Shown: positions 1 to 6,615 of the stretch, piece by piece
Layout of the letters: the number at the start of each line of letters is the position of its first letter
Numbering within the stretch: the first letter of the stretch is position 1
From: Candidatus Gastranaerophilales bacterium
GTDB lineage: Bacteria; Cyanobacteriota; Vampirovibrionia; Gastranaerophilales; Gastranaerophilaceae
Length of the DNA stretch: 11,313 nt
Assembly: GCA_947589525.1 (NCBI GenBank)
Contig: CANQAW010000042.1
Span: 1 to 11,313 of the forward strand
Direction: 5' to 3'
Position numbers and translations under genes: made by a program
Notes under the pieces: generated by a model
Databases searched by the model: none
Seen by the model: only the letters and a program-made list of their open reading frames with translations
What the model was told of the DNA's origin: nothing

Positions 1-405
1 GGCAGGAATGCAACCAAAAAACCCATAAGAGTGATGTTTAGAGATTTAAACGTATATGGTGCAAAAGATTGCGAAGCGATGACAATAAGAACAAAAAACG
101 GCGGACTTGTAATTTATATAAGTTCGGAGCACAGAGGCGCAAGTCCGGAGTGCATTGCTTGTTTAATTGCTCATGAAAGCCAGCATCATACATATACAAA
201 TTCAAGAATGGAAGAGCTGAGAGCTTGGGTATCAGAAACGCAGGCATGGAATGAACTTACAAAAAGAAATAAGAGCCTTTTGAGCTCAAATGAACCTCTT
301 GCAAAAAGAGAGAATTATATAGCCAAACTAAAAACAAAAGGCGGAGTACAGGGCATTCAAAAATTGATTGCTTCAAACCCTGTTTATGCGGGATTAAATA
401 ACTAA
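1..405 (+). CDS. Putative zinc metallopeptidase-like protein (HExxH), 5' end outside window
   Basis: The reading frame is open from the first base of the window to a TAA at 403-405, giving 134 visible residues. A GTG at 31 and an ATG at 34 could serve as starts, but no Shine-Dalgarno sequence precedes them, and the residues encoded upstream (KKPIRVMFRDLNVYG) read as one continuous domain, so the gene probably begins outside the window. The visible part holds an HExxH motif (HESQH, bases 172-186) in a hydrophobic helix-like context (CLIAHESQHH), followed by a likely second helix with two ExxA patterns (EELRAWVSETQAW, about bases 211-249). This layout, two His ligands and a downstream Glu, is that of gluzincin-type zinc peptidases. 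Known: HExxH binds zinc and supplies the catalytic Glu. Inferred: a small peptidase domain of unknown substrate. HExxH also occurs by chance, so the family is unassigned. The last codon overlaps the end of pcrA on the other strand. Confidence 0.7.
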   Translation, partial: GRNATKKPIRVMFRDLNVYGAKDCEAMTIRTKNGGLVIYISSEHRGASPECIACLIAHESQHHTYTNSRMEELRAWVSETQAWNELTKRNKSLLSSNEPLAKRENYIAKLKTKGGVQGIQKLIASNPVYAGLNN

Positions 406-2852
406 AGAGTTTCCAGACTTGATGATGCCGTATCTAAAGTTTTTTTCCCGTGTTTTAAAAAATCTATAATATAATTCGTTTGGTTGTGTTCTTTTTGTAT
501 TTCAATTATATTTCCAATTCCGAAGCTTTTGTGAAAAACTTTTGTTCCAATAGGATATAAGCCTTCCTGTCTTGCAGTTGAAATGATTTTTTGTTTTGCT
601 TTTTGTTTTGCAAGCGCAATCATTTCGCTTACCGATAAATTTGCATTTTTAAATTCCGTTTTCGGTTTTTCTTCTTTTATTTGCGGTTTTTGGATTTGTT
701 TTTCTTTTGCTTTTTGGGCGTTTTGTTTAATTCTTGCAAGCGAGCTTGCAAAATTATTCGTCGAGGGTGCTGTTTGAGAAGCTGATGAAGCCGATTTTTT
801 TTCTTTTATTTTTGATATGGTCGAAGAAAAACTTGAAGATGTTTTATGCGAAGTGTCTTTAAAGGTTTCTTCTTCAATATATTCAGACGGAATTTCATTT
901 AAAAATCTGCTTTTTGGGTTAGATTGATAATTTCCCCAGACTTTTCTTTGATTGGCATAAGTTAAAAATAATTTTTCTTTTGCTCTTGTAATTCCGACAT
1001 ACATTAATCTTCTTTCTTCTTCGAGCTCGTTTATGTTGTTTTGAGTGCCGAGAGTTTTTGTATGCGGGAAAAGACCGTCCTCTAATCCCGCAAGAAATAT
1101 AACGGGATATTCAAGACCTTTTGCGCTGTGAAGTGTCATTAAAGTTACGCATGAATCTTGCTCTTTAAGCTCGTCCGTATCGGAAACAAGCGCAACTTGG
1201 TTAAGAAAGTTTCCCAAAAGTCCTGTTTCTTCACCTTCTTCGAGATTAAAATCGTCTGTTTCAAATTCTTTTACAACATTTATAAACTCTTGCAGATTTT
1301 CAAGTCTTGATTGATTTTCAATATTATCTTCCGCTCTTAAAGAAGCAAGATATCCTGTTTTTTCAAGAATATAAGAAACATATTCGCTTAACGGAAAATC
1401 TTTTTGTTTTAAAATTAATTCTTCAATTAAACAGCGGAAATTTTCAAGGAGTTTTTTAGTTCTTTCATTGATATCTTCAATTTTATCAAGCTCTCGAAGA
1501 GCTTGATAAAGACTCAAATCCTCACTGTCGCAGTAAGAGCTTAATTTTTTTAAAGTGCCGTCCCCTATTCCTCTTTTTGGTTCGTTTATTATTCTTTTAA
1601 GTGCTTGAGAATCATTTGGATTATATATTAATTTTAAATAAGAGATAATGTCTTTAATTTCTTTTCTTTCGTAAAACTTCAATCCGCCCACTATTTTATA
1701 CGGAATTGAATAACTTATAAGCGCTTCTTCAATAGAACGGGATTGAGCGTTAGTTCTGTATAAAATTGCAATATCTTCTTTTCTGCGGTTTAAGTTTTCA
1801 ATTTTTTTTGCTATATATCTGCTTTCCGAAAAATCGTCTTTTGCTTCAAAAACGGTTATCTTTTCGCCTTGTCCTTTATTTGAATAAAGATTTTTTTCAA
1901 GTCTTTGTTCGTTGTTTTTAATAACTTCATTTGCGGCATTTAAAATATTTCCCGTTGAACGGTAATTTTGTTCAAGTTTAATTAATTTTGAATTTTTATA
2001 GTCTCCCTGAAAATTTAAAATAATTTTAAAATCCGCGCCTCTCCAAGAATATATCGACTGGTCAACATCTCCGACTGCACACAGAGAGCCTTCTTTATCG
2101 CAATCGTTCGGATATAATATTTTAATTAAGTCATATTGAGCTTTATTGGTGTCTTGAAACTCATCTATTAAAATATGGGAAAAACGTTTTCTGTATTTAT
2201 CTCTTATTTGCTCGTTTTCTTTTAAAATATTAACGCTTAGCATAAGCATATCGTCAAAGTCTATTGCGTTATTAAGTGCAAGTTGTTTTTCGTATTCATA
2301 ATATATTTCGCTTACTTTTTGCGAATAATAATCTTTTGCGTATGTTGCGTAGCCGTGAGCGTCCTGCATTTTATTTTTGGCATTTGAAATGATTGATTTT
2401 ATTACCTTATAGTCATATATTTTTTCATCCAAATTGAATTTTTTTAAAGCATTTTTAATAACGGTTTTAGTGTCCGTATCGTCATAAATTACGTAGTTAT
2501 TGTTCCATGACCTTGAGTCTTTTGTTTTGTAGTTTTCAAGTTCGTATCTTAAAATTCTTCCGCAGATATTATGAAATGTTCCGACCCACATTCTTTTAAC
2601 GACATTTTCTCCCAAGTAATTTGAAAGCCTTGACCGCATTTCTTTGGAAGCTTTGTTGGTAAAAGTTACGGCTAAAATGTTGCAGGGATTTATTCCTTTA
2701 GATACAAGATAAGCAATTCTTGAAGTCAGGACTTTGGTTTTTCCCGAGCCTGCGCCCGCAAGAACAAGAATTGCGCCTTGTTTTTCTTTAACTGCGCTTA
2801 GCTGTTCGCTGTTAAGCCCTTGCAGAAAACTTTGTGAATTTTGTGACAACAT
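402..2852 (-). CDS. pcrA: ATP-dependent 3'-5' DNA helicase PcrA/UvrD
   Basis: This is an 816-residue superfamily 1A helicase that unwinds DNA during repair, replication restart and removal of recombinase filaments. All core motifs are visible: Walker A GAGSGKT (33-39), motif Ia AVTFTNKAS (61-69), Walker B DEFQDTN (230-236), motif III GDVDQSIYSWRGAD (261-274), motif IV QNYRST (295-300), motif V in TLHSAKGLEYPVIFLAGLEDG (573-593) and motif VI EEERRLMYVGITRAKE (611-626). A Ser/Lys-rich, probably disordered linker (about 660-762) leads to a C-terminal Tudor-like module (about 764-816, KVFHKSFGIGNII and DFLKHGKKTL). In PcrA/UvrD this module is known to contact RNA polymerase. The ATG has a good SD, AGGGGAG, 5 nt upstream (2858-2864). 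Length is slightly above the usual 720-780 because of the linker. It is divergent from the DprA-like gene and overlaps the preceding convergent gene by 4 bp. The family call is firm; the choice of pcrA over uvrD as name is convention. Confidence 0.97.
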   Translation of the reverse strand: MLSQNSQSFLQGLNSEQLSAVKEKQGAILVLAGAGSGKTKVLTSRIAYLVSKGINPCNILAVTFTNKASKEMRSRLSNYLGENVVKRMWVGTFHNICGRILRYELENYKTKDSRSWNNNYVIYDDTDTKTVIKNALKKFNLDEKIYDYKVIKSIISNAKNKMQDAHGYATYAKDYYSQKVSEIYYEYEKQLALNNAIDFDDMLMLSVNILKENEQIRDKYRKRFSHILIDEFQDTNKAQYDLIKILYPNDCDKEGSLCAVGDVDQSIYSWRGADFKIILNFQGDYKNSKLIKLEQNYRSTGNILNAANEVIKNNEQRLEKNLYSNKGQGEKITVFEAKDDFSESRYIAKKIENLNRRKEDIAILYRTNAQSRSIEEALISYSIPYKIVGGLKFYERKEIKDIISYLKLIYNPNDSQALKRIINEPKRGIGDGTLKKLSSYCDSEDLSLYQALRELDKIEDINERTKKLLENFRCLIEELILKQKDFPLSEYVSYILEKTGYLASLRAEDNIENQSRLENLQEFINVVKEFETDDFNLEEGEETGLLGNFLNQVALVSDTDELKEQDSCVTLMTLHSAKGLEYPVIFLAGLEDGLFPHTKTLGTQNNINELEEERRLMYVGITRAKEKLFLTYANQRKVWGNYQSNPKSRFLNEIPSEYIEEETFKDTSHKTSSSFSSTISKIKEKKSASSASQTAPSTNNFASSLARIKQNAQKAKEKQIQKPQIKEEKPKTEFKNANLSVSEMIALAKQKAKQKIISTARQEGLYPIGTKVFHKSFGIGNIIEIQKEHNQTNYIIDFLKHGKKTLDTASSSLETL
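1482..1510. repeat. Perfect 12-bp inverted repeat (hairpin) inside pcrA
   Basis: TTTATCAAGCTC at 1482-1493 is exactly complementary to GAGCTTGATAAA at 1499-1510, with a 5-nt loop TCGAA. On the coding strand it specifies Gln-Ala-Leu-Arg-Glu-Leu-Asp-Lys (helicase residues about 450-457). No T-run follows on either strand, so it does not look like an intrinsic terminator. It could fold in pcrA mRNA. Confidence 0.85.
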
Positions 2853-2857
2853 TTTAA

Positions 2858-2864
2858 CTCCCCT
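2858..2864 (-). promoter_or_regulatory. Ribosome binding site of pcrA
   Basis: The minus strand reads AGGGGAG followed by a 5-nt spacer and ATG at 2852, which fixes the pcrA start. Confidence 0.8.
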
Positions 2865-2873
2865 AAATTGTTA

Positions 2874-2879
2874 ATTATA
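2874..2879 (-). promoter_or_regulatory. Possible -10 box for pcrA
   Basis: The minus strand carries a perfect TATAAT here, placing a transcription start near 2867, just ahead of the pcrA SD. No convincing -35 lies 16-18 bp upstream, so the call is weak. It sits back to back with the promoter of the divergent DprA-like gene. Confidence 0.35.
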
Positions 2880-2881
2880 TA

Positions 2882-2910
2882 TTTTCAAAAATCAGAAAAT
2901 ATGGTATTAT
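2882..2910 (+). promoter_or_regulatory. Promoter of the DprA-like gene, extended -10
   Basis: A -35-like TTTTCA (2882-2887), a 17-bp spacer and TATTAT (2905-2910) preceded by TGG (extended -10) form a sigma70-type promoter. The expected start near 2917 lies upstream of the ATG at 2946 but downstream of the in-frame TTG at 2868 and ATG at 2901, which argues against those longer starts. Confidence 0.5.
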
Positions 2911-2945
2911 TATATAGCAAAAATTTAAAGGAAAAAATAAAAACA

Positions 2946-3509
2946 ATGGAAGAAAATCAGGACAATAAGTCGCAGCCTTCGATTATGGTTCCCGTTGGGG
3001 ACTTGGATAAAGTCGAAAACAATTCATCAGATGTTGACGCACTGGCTCAAGAACTTGCAACAATCAGACAAAGCGCAAAAAGAATTGCAATTATCGGTTC
3101 AAGAAATTTAACAATTACTCACCAACAAATTATAGAAACTTTGACAACAAGTCTTGTTATGCAAGGAAATACAATTATAACTTCGGGCGGTTCTTCCGGT
3201 ACTAATGCGGCAGCTATTCGAGGTGCTCTTAAGGCAAATCCCGATAAGTTAAAAATTATTCTTCCTCAAACTATTGGACAACAGCCTTCTGATGTTCAAG
3301 ACCAGCTTATAGGCGTTCCTAATATAATTGAGCATCCCGACAGAGCCATGATGACACTTGCGGATGCAAGCAGAATTTGCAACAGAGAAATAATATCCCA
3401 ATGCCAGCAATTAATTTGCTTTTTGTCGCATTCTTCAAATACTTTGCATAAAGCGGTTGAATTTGCGGAAGAATCGCACAAAGTAGTAACCGTATTTTAT
3501 TTGGATTAA
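2946..3509 (+). CDS. Stand-alone DprA/SLOG-like Rossmann-fold protein
   Basis: The 187-residue product has a polar N-terminal tail (1-40), then a Rossmann-like domain. KRIAIIGSRN (45-54) forms the first strand and loop. TSGGSSGTNAAAIRGAL (79-95) closely follows the DprA/Smf pattern SGG-x-x-G-x-D-x-x-A-H-x-G-A-L, with the usual His replaced by Ile. Known: DprA loads RecA on single-stranded DNA during natural transformation, and the wider SLOG/LOG superfamily binds nucleotides or their derivatives. This protein lacks the N-terminal SAM and C-terminal winged-helix domains of full DprA. Short proteins of this kind are annotated in cyanobacteria as DNA recombination-mediator protein A. A role in DNA recombination is therefore only a family-level inference, though the divergent pcrA neighbour is suggestive. 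The frame stays open upstream to TTG 2868 and ATG 2901, but these lie over the predicted promoter, so ATG 2946 is preferred. An AAAGGA at 2927-2932 is a distant, weak SD. Confidence 0.75.
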   Translation: MEENQDNKSQPSIMVPVGDLDKVENNSSDVDALAQELATIRQSAKRIAIIGSRNLTITHQQIIETLTTSLVMQGNTIITSGGSSGTNAAAIRGALKANPDKLKIILPQTIGQQPSDVQDQLIGVPNIIEHPDRAMMTLADASRICNREIISQCQQLICFLSHSSNTLHKAVEFAEESHKVVTVFYLD

Positions 3510-3812
3510 TTATCTGTATGTTTGTTCGTAATACAAAGGTGAATACCTTTGGCGTGCGGTCAAATTCGGATAGTTCGTCCTTTGAATATTGGGATAAGGA
3601 TTATAATTTGTCGGATATTTAATATTCCTTGCCGGATTATTATAATAGTTATATTGTCTTTGTCTTATTTGAGCATTAATGCGCTGATTTTGTATTGCCT
3701 GATTTAATCCGTAGTATTTATAATTACCTCCAAAAATACCGTATTTTCCTATTTCGGAAGCAAAGGAAGGAACAGATATTAAATATAGCAGTAAAAATAT
3801 TTTTAATTTCAT
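3510..3812 (-). CDS. Small secreted Tyr/Asn-rich protein, unknown function
   Basis: The 100-residue product starts with a clear Sec signal peptide: MKLK, a hydrophobic core IFLLLYLISVP, and SFA before a likely cleavage site at residue 18. The mature chain is about 82 residues and strongly biased, with 15 Tyr and 13 Asn plus many Gln, Arg and Pro, in short N-Y and Y-Y patches (NYKYYG, YNYYNN, YNPYPN) and no Cys. It looks unstructured, adhesive or matrix-like rather than enzymatic, but no family is recognised. The ATG at 3812 lies 4 nt after the stop of the upstream Gly-rich gene with no clear SD, so translation is probably coupled to it. In-frame starts further up (TTG 3836, ATG 3830) would sit inside the upstream gene and add charged residues before the signal peptide. 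Its TAA (3512-3510) directly abuts the TAA of the convergent DprA-like gene. Confidence 0.7.
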   Translation of the reverse strand: MKLKIFLLLYLISVPSFASEIGKYGIFGGNYKYYGLNQAIQNQRINAQIRQRQYNYYNNPARNIKYPTNYNPYPNIQRTNYPNLTARQRYSPLYYEQTYR

Positions 3813-3816
3813 ATAT

Positions 3817-4635
3817 TTACGATAAATCATCAACAAGTTTAGAATCGGATTCCATATCGGATTTTAGTGTTTTTCTTACGATATCTGCTTGAGTATCAAG
3901 CATTTTACATACTGTTTCAATATTTCTTACTTTATCTTCAAGAATACTGTCTGCGTTATTGGTAATATTTCCGGTTATATTTTGATAAGCTGCAAGTGCT
4001 GCGTTGGATGTACCTTGCATTAAATTTCCCGCTACGATTGCGCCCAGACCAAAAGTTCCGCAATATGGCGCTATTGCCTGCAATATTCCGCCCCATCCCG
4101 AAACAAGACCGGCAAAAGGAAGAACCACATTTTGTCCGAAGCCGAAGCCTGCGCTTCCGCCTGCTGCGTATGCTGCCGTGTTCATTGCGGCAAGTCCCGC
4201 AGCCGAAACGGCATAACCCGTGGGCATTCCTGCAGCACCTCCGGTCGGAACACCTTGAGAGCCAAAACCTAAAGAAATTCCCGCAGCACCTGAGGGAAAA
4301 CCCGAATAGCTTGACAATCCTGATACGCCAAAAGAGCTTGTTGCGGAGTCAAAATATGAATTTGTTGCATAATGCGGAGTCCAATAGGATGTTCCCGGAA
4401 TATTCATCATTGAAGAACCGCCTAAAGCAGGCATAAAACTGGATGGCGAAAATAAACTTGCCAACTGCCACAAAAATCCGCCTGCTTGTCCAAAACCGGA
4501 ACCTGATGCGCTTGAGCCCGAGACGGTTAAATCTCTCAGTCTGTCATAAGTTTCATATAATTCAGCCTTAGCTGCCGAGCTTGCAGCACCGTATTTGTTT
4601 GCTATTGTTAAAGCATGTAGATTTTTGTATGACAT
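3817..4635 (-). CDS. Gly/Ala/Ser-rich low-complexity protein, unknown function
   Basis: The 272-residue product is not a recognised family. Residues 1-36 are helix-like (MSYKNLHALTIANKYG, AELYETYDRLRDL). Residues 37-220 are dominated by Gly, Ala and Ser with aromatic residues (GSGFGQAGG, SAGFGFGQ, TGGAAGMPTG, AAYAAGG), including hydrophobic stretches near 170-205. Residues 223-272 look like a charged helix or coiled coil (ILEDKVRNIETVCKMLD). No signal peptide is visible. The start at 4635 is set by an SD, GAGGT, 5 nt upstream; a TTG at 4647 overlaps that SD and is rejected. The central coding region is far richer in G+C than its neighbours (30/60 in bases 4021-4080 and 40/60 in 4141-4200), driven by Gly and Ala codons. 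That bias explains the long antisense open frames here. It probably forms an operon with the downstream secreted Tyr-rich gene, so a surface or self-assembling structural role is possible but unproven. Confidence 0.7.
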   Translation of the reverse strand: MSYKNLHALTIANKYGAASSAAKAELYETYDRLRDLTVSGSSASGSGFGQAGGFLWQLASLFSPSSFMPALGGSSMMNIPGTSYWTPHYATNSYFDSATSSFGVSGLSSYSGFPSGAAGISLGFGSQGVPTGGAAGMPTGYAVSAAGLAAMNTAAYAAGGSAGFGFGQNVVLPFAGLVSGWGGILQAIAPYCGTFGLGAIVAGNLMQGTSNAALAAYQNITGNITNNADSILEDKVRNIETVCKMLDTQADIVRKTLKSDMESDSKLVDDLS

Positions 4636-4640
4636 AATAT

Positions 4641-4645
4641 ACCTC
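4641..4645 (-). promoter_or_regulatory. Ribosome binding site deciding the Gly-rich gene start
   Basis: The minus strand reads GAGGT, then a 5-nt spacer and ATG at 4635. The alternative TTG at 4647 overlaps this site and is therefore not used. Confidence 0.75.
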
Positions 4646-4661
4646 AATAACAGTTTATTAA

Positions 4662-4692
4662 ATTATAGATGTAATTTCTATAATATATTCAA
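4662..4692 (-). promoter_or_regulatory. Possible promoter of the Gly-rich / Tyr-rich pair
   Basis: On the minus strand TTGAAT (4692-4687) is followed after 19 bp by a perfect TATAAT (4667-4662), giving a leader of about 20 nt. The spacer is long. A TTGACA at 4728-4723 is an alternative -35 but has only a poor -10 (TAAATA) at 16 bp. Confidence 0.4.
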
Positions 4693-4744
4693 TCGATTTT
4701 TATTTAATGTTTATTTTAATTTTGTCAAATATAAAACTCGTTTC

Positions 4745-4773
4745 TTGATAAAACTTTTCGCTTATGTTCTAAT
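4745..4773 (+). promoter_or_regulatory. Sigma70-type promoter of yebC
   Basis: TTGATA (4745-4750), a 17-bp spacer and TCTAAT (4768-4773) with an upstream TGT (extended -10). The expected start is near 4780. The SD AAAGGA (4794-4799) and the yebC ATG at 4808 follow at normal spacing. Confidence 0.65.
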
Positions 4774-4807
4774 TAGATAAACAGGTAATATTCAAAGGAA
4801 TTTATTT

Positions 4808-5602
4808 ATGTCAGGACATTCAAAGTGGGCAAATATTAAACACAAAAAAGCAAAAGCCGATGCCATTCGGGGAGTTAACTTTGCTAAATATTCAAAAGAA
4901 ATAATTATAGCGGCAAAAATCGGCGGTGCTGATTTGAACGGTAATGTCAGATTAAGAACCGCAGTCGAAAAGGCAAAAGCGGGCGGACTTCCAAATGACA
5001 CAATAAAACGTGCCATAGATAAGGGTGCGGGCAACCTTGCAGGCGAAAGCTTTGAAGAAATCACATACGAAGGATACGGCGCCGGCGGAGTTGCGGTGTT
5101 TATTGAAGCTCAAACGGATAACAGAAACAGAACGGCGGGAGATATAAGAAGCTATTTTACGAAGTTTAACGGAAATCTCGGCGAAACAGGCTGTGTAGGC
5201 TGGATATTTGAACCATGCGGGATGATAGCCGTTGATAAACCGCAGCAAGCAGACAAACGTTCTAAAGAAATTGTTAAAGTGTTTGATTTTGATAAGTTAC
5301 TTGAAGACTCAATGGAATTCGACCCTCTTGATGTTTACGAAGATGATGAAGAGGACGATTACAAGATTAAAACCGCAACGGATAATTTGGAAAATACCGT
5401 TAAGGGATTTGAAGCTCTCGGCTATAAAATTAAAAGTGCGGAATTAACAAGAATTCCGTCAAATTCCTGCGAAATTACCGATGCTGCAACAGCAAAGAAA
5501 GTTATGCTTTTATTGGAAAAATTAGACGAACATGATGATGTTCAAAATGTTTATTCTAATTTTGAAGCAAGCGATGAAATTATGAATTCTGTTGATTTGT
5601 AA
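4808..5602 (+). CDS. yebC: YebC/PmpR family protein
   Basis: The 264-residue product opens with the family signature SGHSKWANIKHKKAKAD (2-18) and keeps conserved blocks throughout: NVRLRTAVEKAKAGGLPNDTI (about 46-66), YEGYGAGGVA (about 89-98), TDNRNRTAGDIRS (104-116), GETGCVGWIFE (about 125-135) and the C-terminal DDVQNVYSNFE. Known: YebC proteins bind DNA as regulators (PmpR) or, in recent work, assist ribosomes stalled on proline-rich stretches; mitochondrial TACO1 is a homologue. It is cytoplasmic. Length is some 15-20 residues above the usual 240-250, owing to an acidic insertion around residues 145-190 (KVFDFDKLLEDSMEFD, EDDEEDDYK). The start is supported by AAAGGA 8 nt upstream and by the signature itself. 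It is co-directional with, and 14 nt ahead of, the PiT-like membrane gene, probably one transcript. Confidence 0.97.
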   Translation: MSGHSKWANIKHKKAKADAIRGVNFAKYSKEIIIAAKIGGADLNGNVRLRTAVEKAKAGGLPNDTIKRAIDKGAGNLAGESFEEITYEGYGAGGVAVFIEAQTDNRNRTAGDIRSYFTKFNGNLGETGCVGWIFEPCGMIAVDKPQQADKRSKEIVKVFDFDKLLEDSMEFDPLDVYEDDEEDDYKIKTATDNLENTVKGFEALGYKIKSAELTRIPSNSCEITDAATAKKVMLLLEKLDEHDDVQNVYSNFEASDEIMNSVDL

Positions 5603-5616
5603 AAACAAAAGGAAGT

Positions 5617-6615
5617 ATGGATACGTTTAATATAACACCAAGTTTTATCTTTATGATTAGCGGGTTTTTATTATCCCTCTATGCTTGTGTTTCAAATGAC
5701 GTAATTCAAACTTTGGGTACATTTTTATCTACAACAAAAGACCGCCCTGTCTGGCAGGTTTGGTTGTTTACGGGAGCTATTCTTGTTATAACCTTTGTGA
5801 CGGGCTGGATTATAAATGACGGGGATATGGCGTTCGGTCTTTTAGACAGAATTCCTCATCCCGAAACATTCTATTGGTGGCATATTTTGCCCCCTATAAT
5901 TTTAATTTATTTAACCAAAAAGGGAATTCCCGTTGCTACGGCTTTTTTAATCATAAGTATTTTTTCTTCAAATACCGTAATCGGTATGATGATTGCAAAA
6001 TCATTCATAGGTTACATTACGGCGCTTCTGGTATCGCTTATTTTATACTTTTTCATTGCAAGAAAAGTTGAAAAAGTTTTTTTATACAAAAAAAATTCAA
6101 TTTCAAAACCTTGGATAGTTGCTAAATGGCTTTCTACCGCAATTTTGTGGAGTGCTTGGTTATTGCAGGACGGAGCAAAACTTTTTGTATTTTTACCGAG
6201 AAAGTTGACTTTTTTGCAGATGGTATTATCTCTTTTGGTATTTTTACTGCTTTTATATGCAATTTGTTATTCAAGAGGGGGCGAAATACAAAACATAATT
6301 AAACTTAAAACAAATACTCAGGATATCAGAAGTGCAACTATAATTGATGTGGTTTATGCTTGCATTTTAATTTATTTCTTGAATTTAAACAACATTCCCA
6401 TGTCTACGACTTGGGTATTTTTGGGAGTTTTGGCGGGACGTGAAATAGCTCTTTACAACAGACTTCGCTACATTACTCAAAAGAAAGTTTATAAACATGT
6501 CATAAAAGATATTACCAAGGCGATAATCGGTCTTATTGTCTCAATTGCGGTTGTGTTTGTTTTAAATCAGTATGATAAAATACTGGATTTATTTCGGCAC
6601 TATATTAATCTTTAA
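5617..6615 (+). CDS. Multi-pass membrane protein, divergent PiT-type phosphate transporter-like
   Basis: The 332-residue product is mostly hydrophobic, with about 9-10 likely membrane spans (for example 9-27, 48-65, 88-100, 104-125, 129-148, 199-217, 241-256, 260-275, 302-317). Four short motifs sit where PiT (Na+ or H+/phosphate) carriers have theirs. ACVSNDVIQTLGT (23-35) resembles the GANDVANxxGT signature. KKGIPVATAFLI (101-112) resembles the P-S-T-T-H element. LLQDGAKLF (182-190) resembles the second-half G-x-N-D-x-x-K segment, and NNIPMSTTWVFLGVLAG (258-274) resembles the second P-S-T-T-H. The order matches the two inverted halves of the family. Several key positions differ (S for GA before ND, W for H), so transport of phosphate is inferred and another anion is possible. 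A possible SD, AAAGGAAG, lies close to the ATG, and the yebC stop is 14 nt upstream. Its TAA overlaps the stop of the convergent cyclase gene by 4 bp. Confidence 0.7.
   Translation: MDTFNITPSFIFMISGFLLSLYACVSNDVIQTLGTFLSTTKDRPVWQVWLFTGAILVITFVTGWIINDGDMAFGLLDRIPHPETFYWWHILPPIILIYLTKKGIPVATAFLIISIFSSNTVIGMMIAKSFIGYITALLVSLILYFFIARKVEKVFLYKKNSISKPWIVAKWLSTAILWSAWLLQDGAKLFVFLPRKLTFLQMVLSLLVFLLLLYAICYSRGGEIQNIIKLKTNTQDIRSATIIDVVYACILIYFLNLNNIPMSTTWVFLGVLAGREIALYNRLRYITQKKVYKHVIKDITKAIIGLIVSIAVVFVLNQYDKILDLFRHYINL

Larger units (their letters stand above)
4636..4807. other. Divergent intergenic region, Gly-rich gene / yebC
   Basis: 172 very AT-rich bases holding promoters in both directions and no gene that can be supported. 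A short open frame across it (4595-4780, +) has no SD and consists mainly of residues encoded by AT-rich codons (Phe, Tyr, Asn, Leu). Confidence 0.7.

Noticed and set aside
279..290. 12-bp palindrome TTTGAGCTCAAA
   Set aside because: A self-complementary 12-mer needs only six matching positions and is expected a few times in 11 kb. It lies in coding sequence with no further structure.
2868..2945. N-terminal extension of the DprA-like gene from TTG 2868 or ATG 2901
   Set aside because: The extension overlaps the predicted -35 and -10 boxes and has no SD. The added residues are not part of the Rossmann domain.
3996..4436. 146-codon open frame on the plus strand opposite the Gly/Ala-rich gene
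   Set aside because: It is antisense to a gene with an SD, a promoter and a plausible product. The high G+C there removes stops by chance, and the translation is Arg/Pro/Leu-rich without family features.
4952..5248. 98-codon minus-strand frame (and a 90-codon one at 4792-5064) within yebC
   Set aside because: Both are antisense shadows of a very well conserved gene and have no SD or recognisable product.
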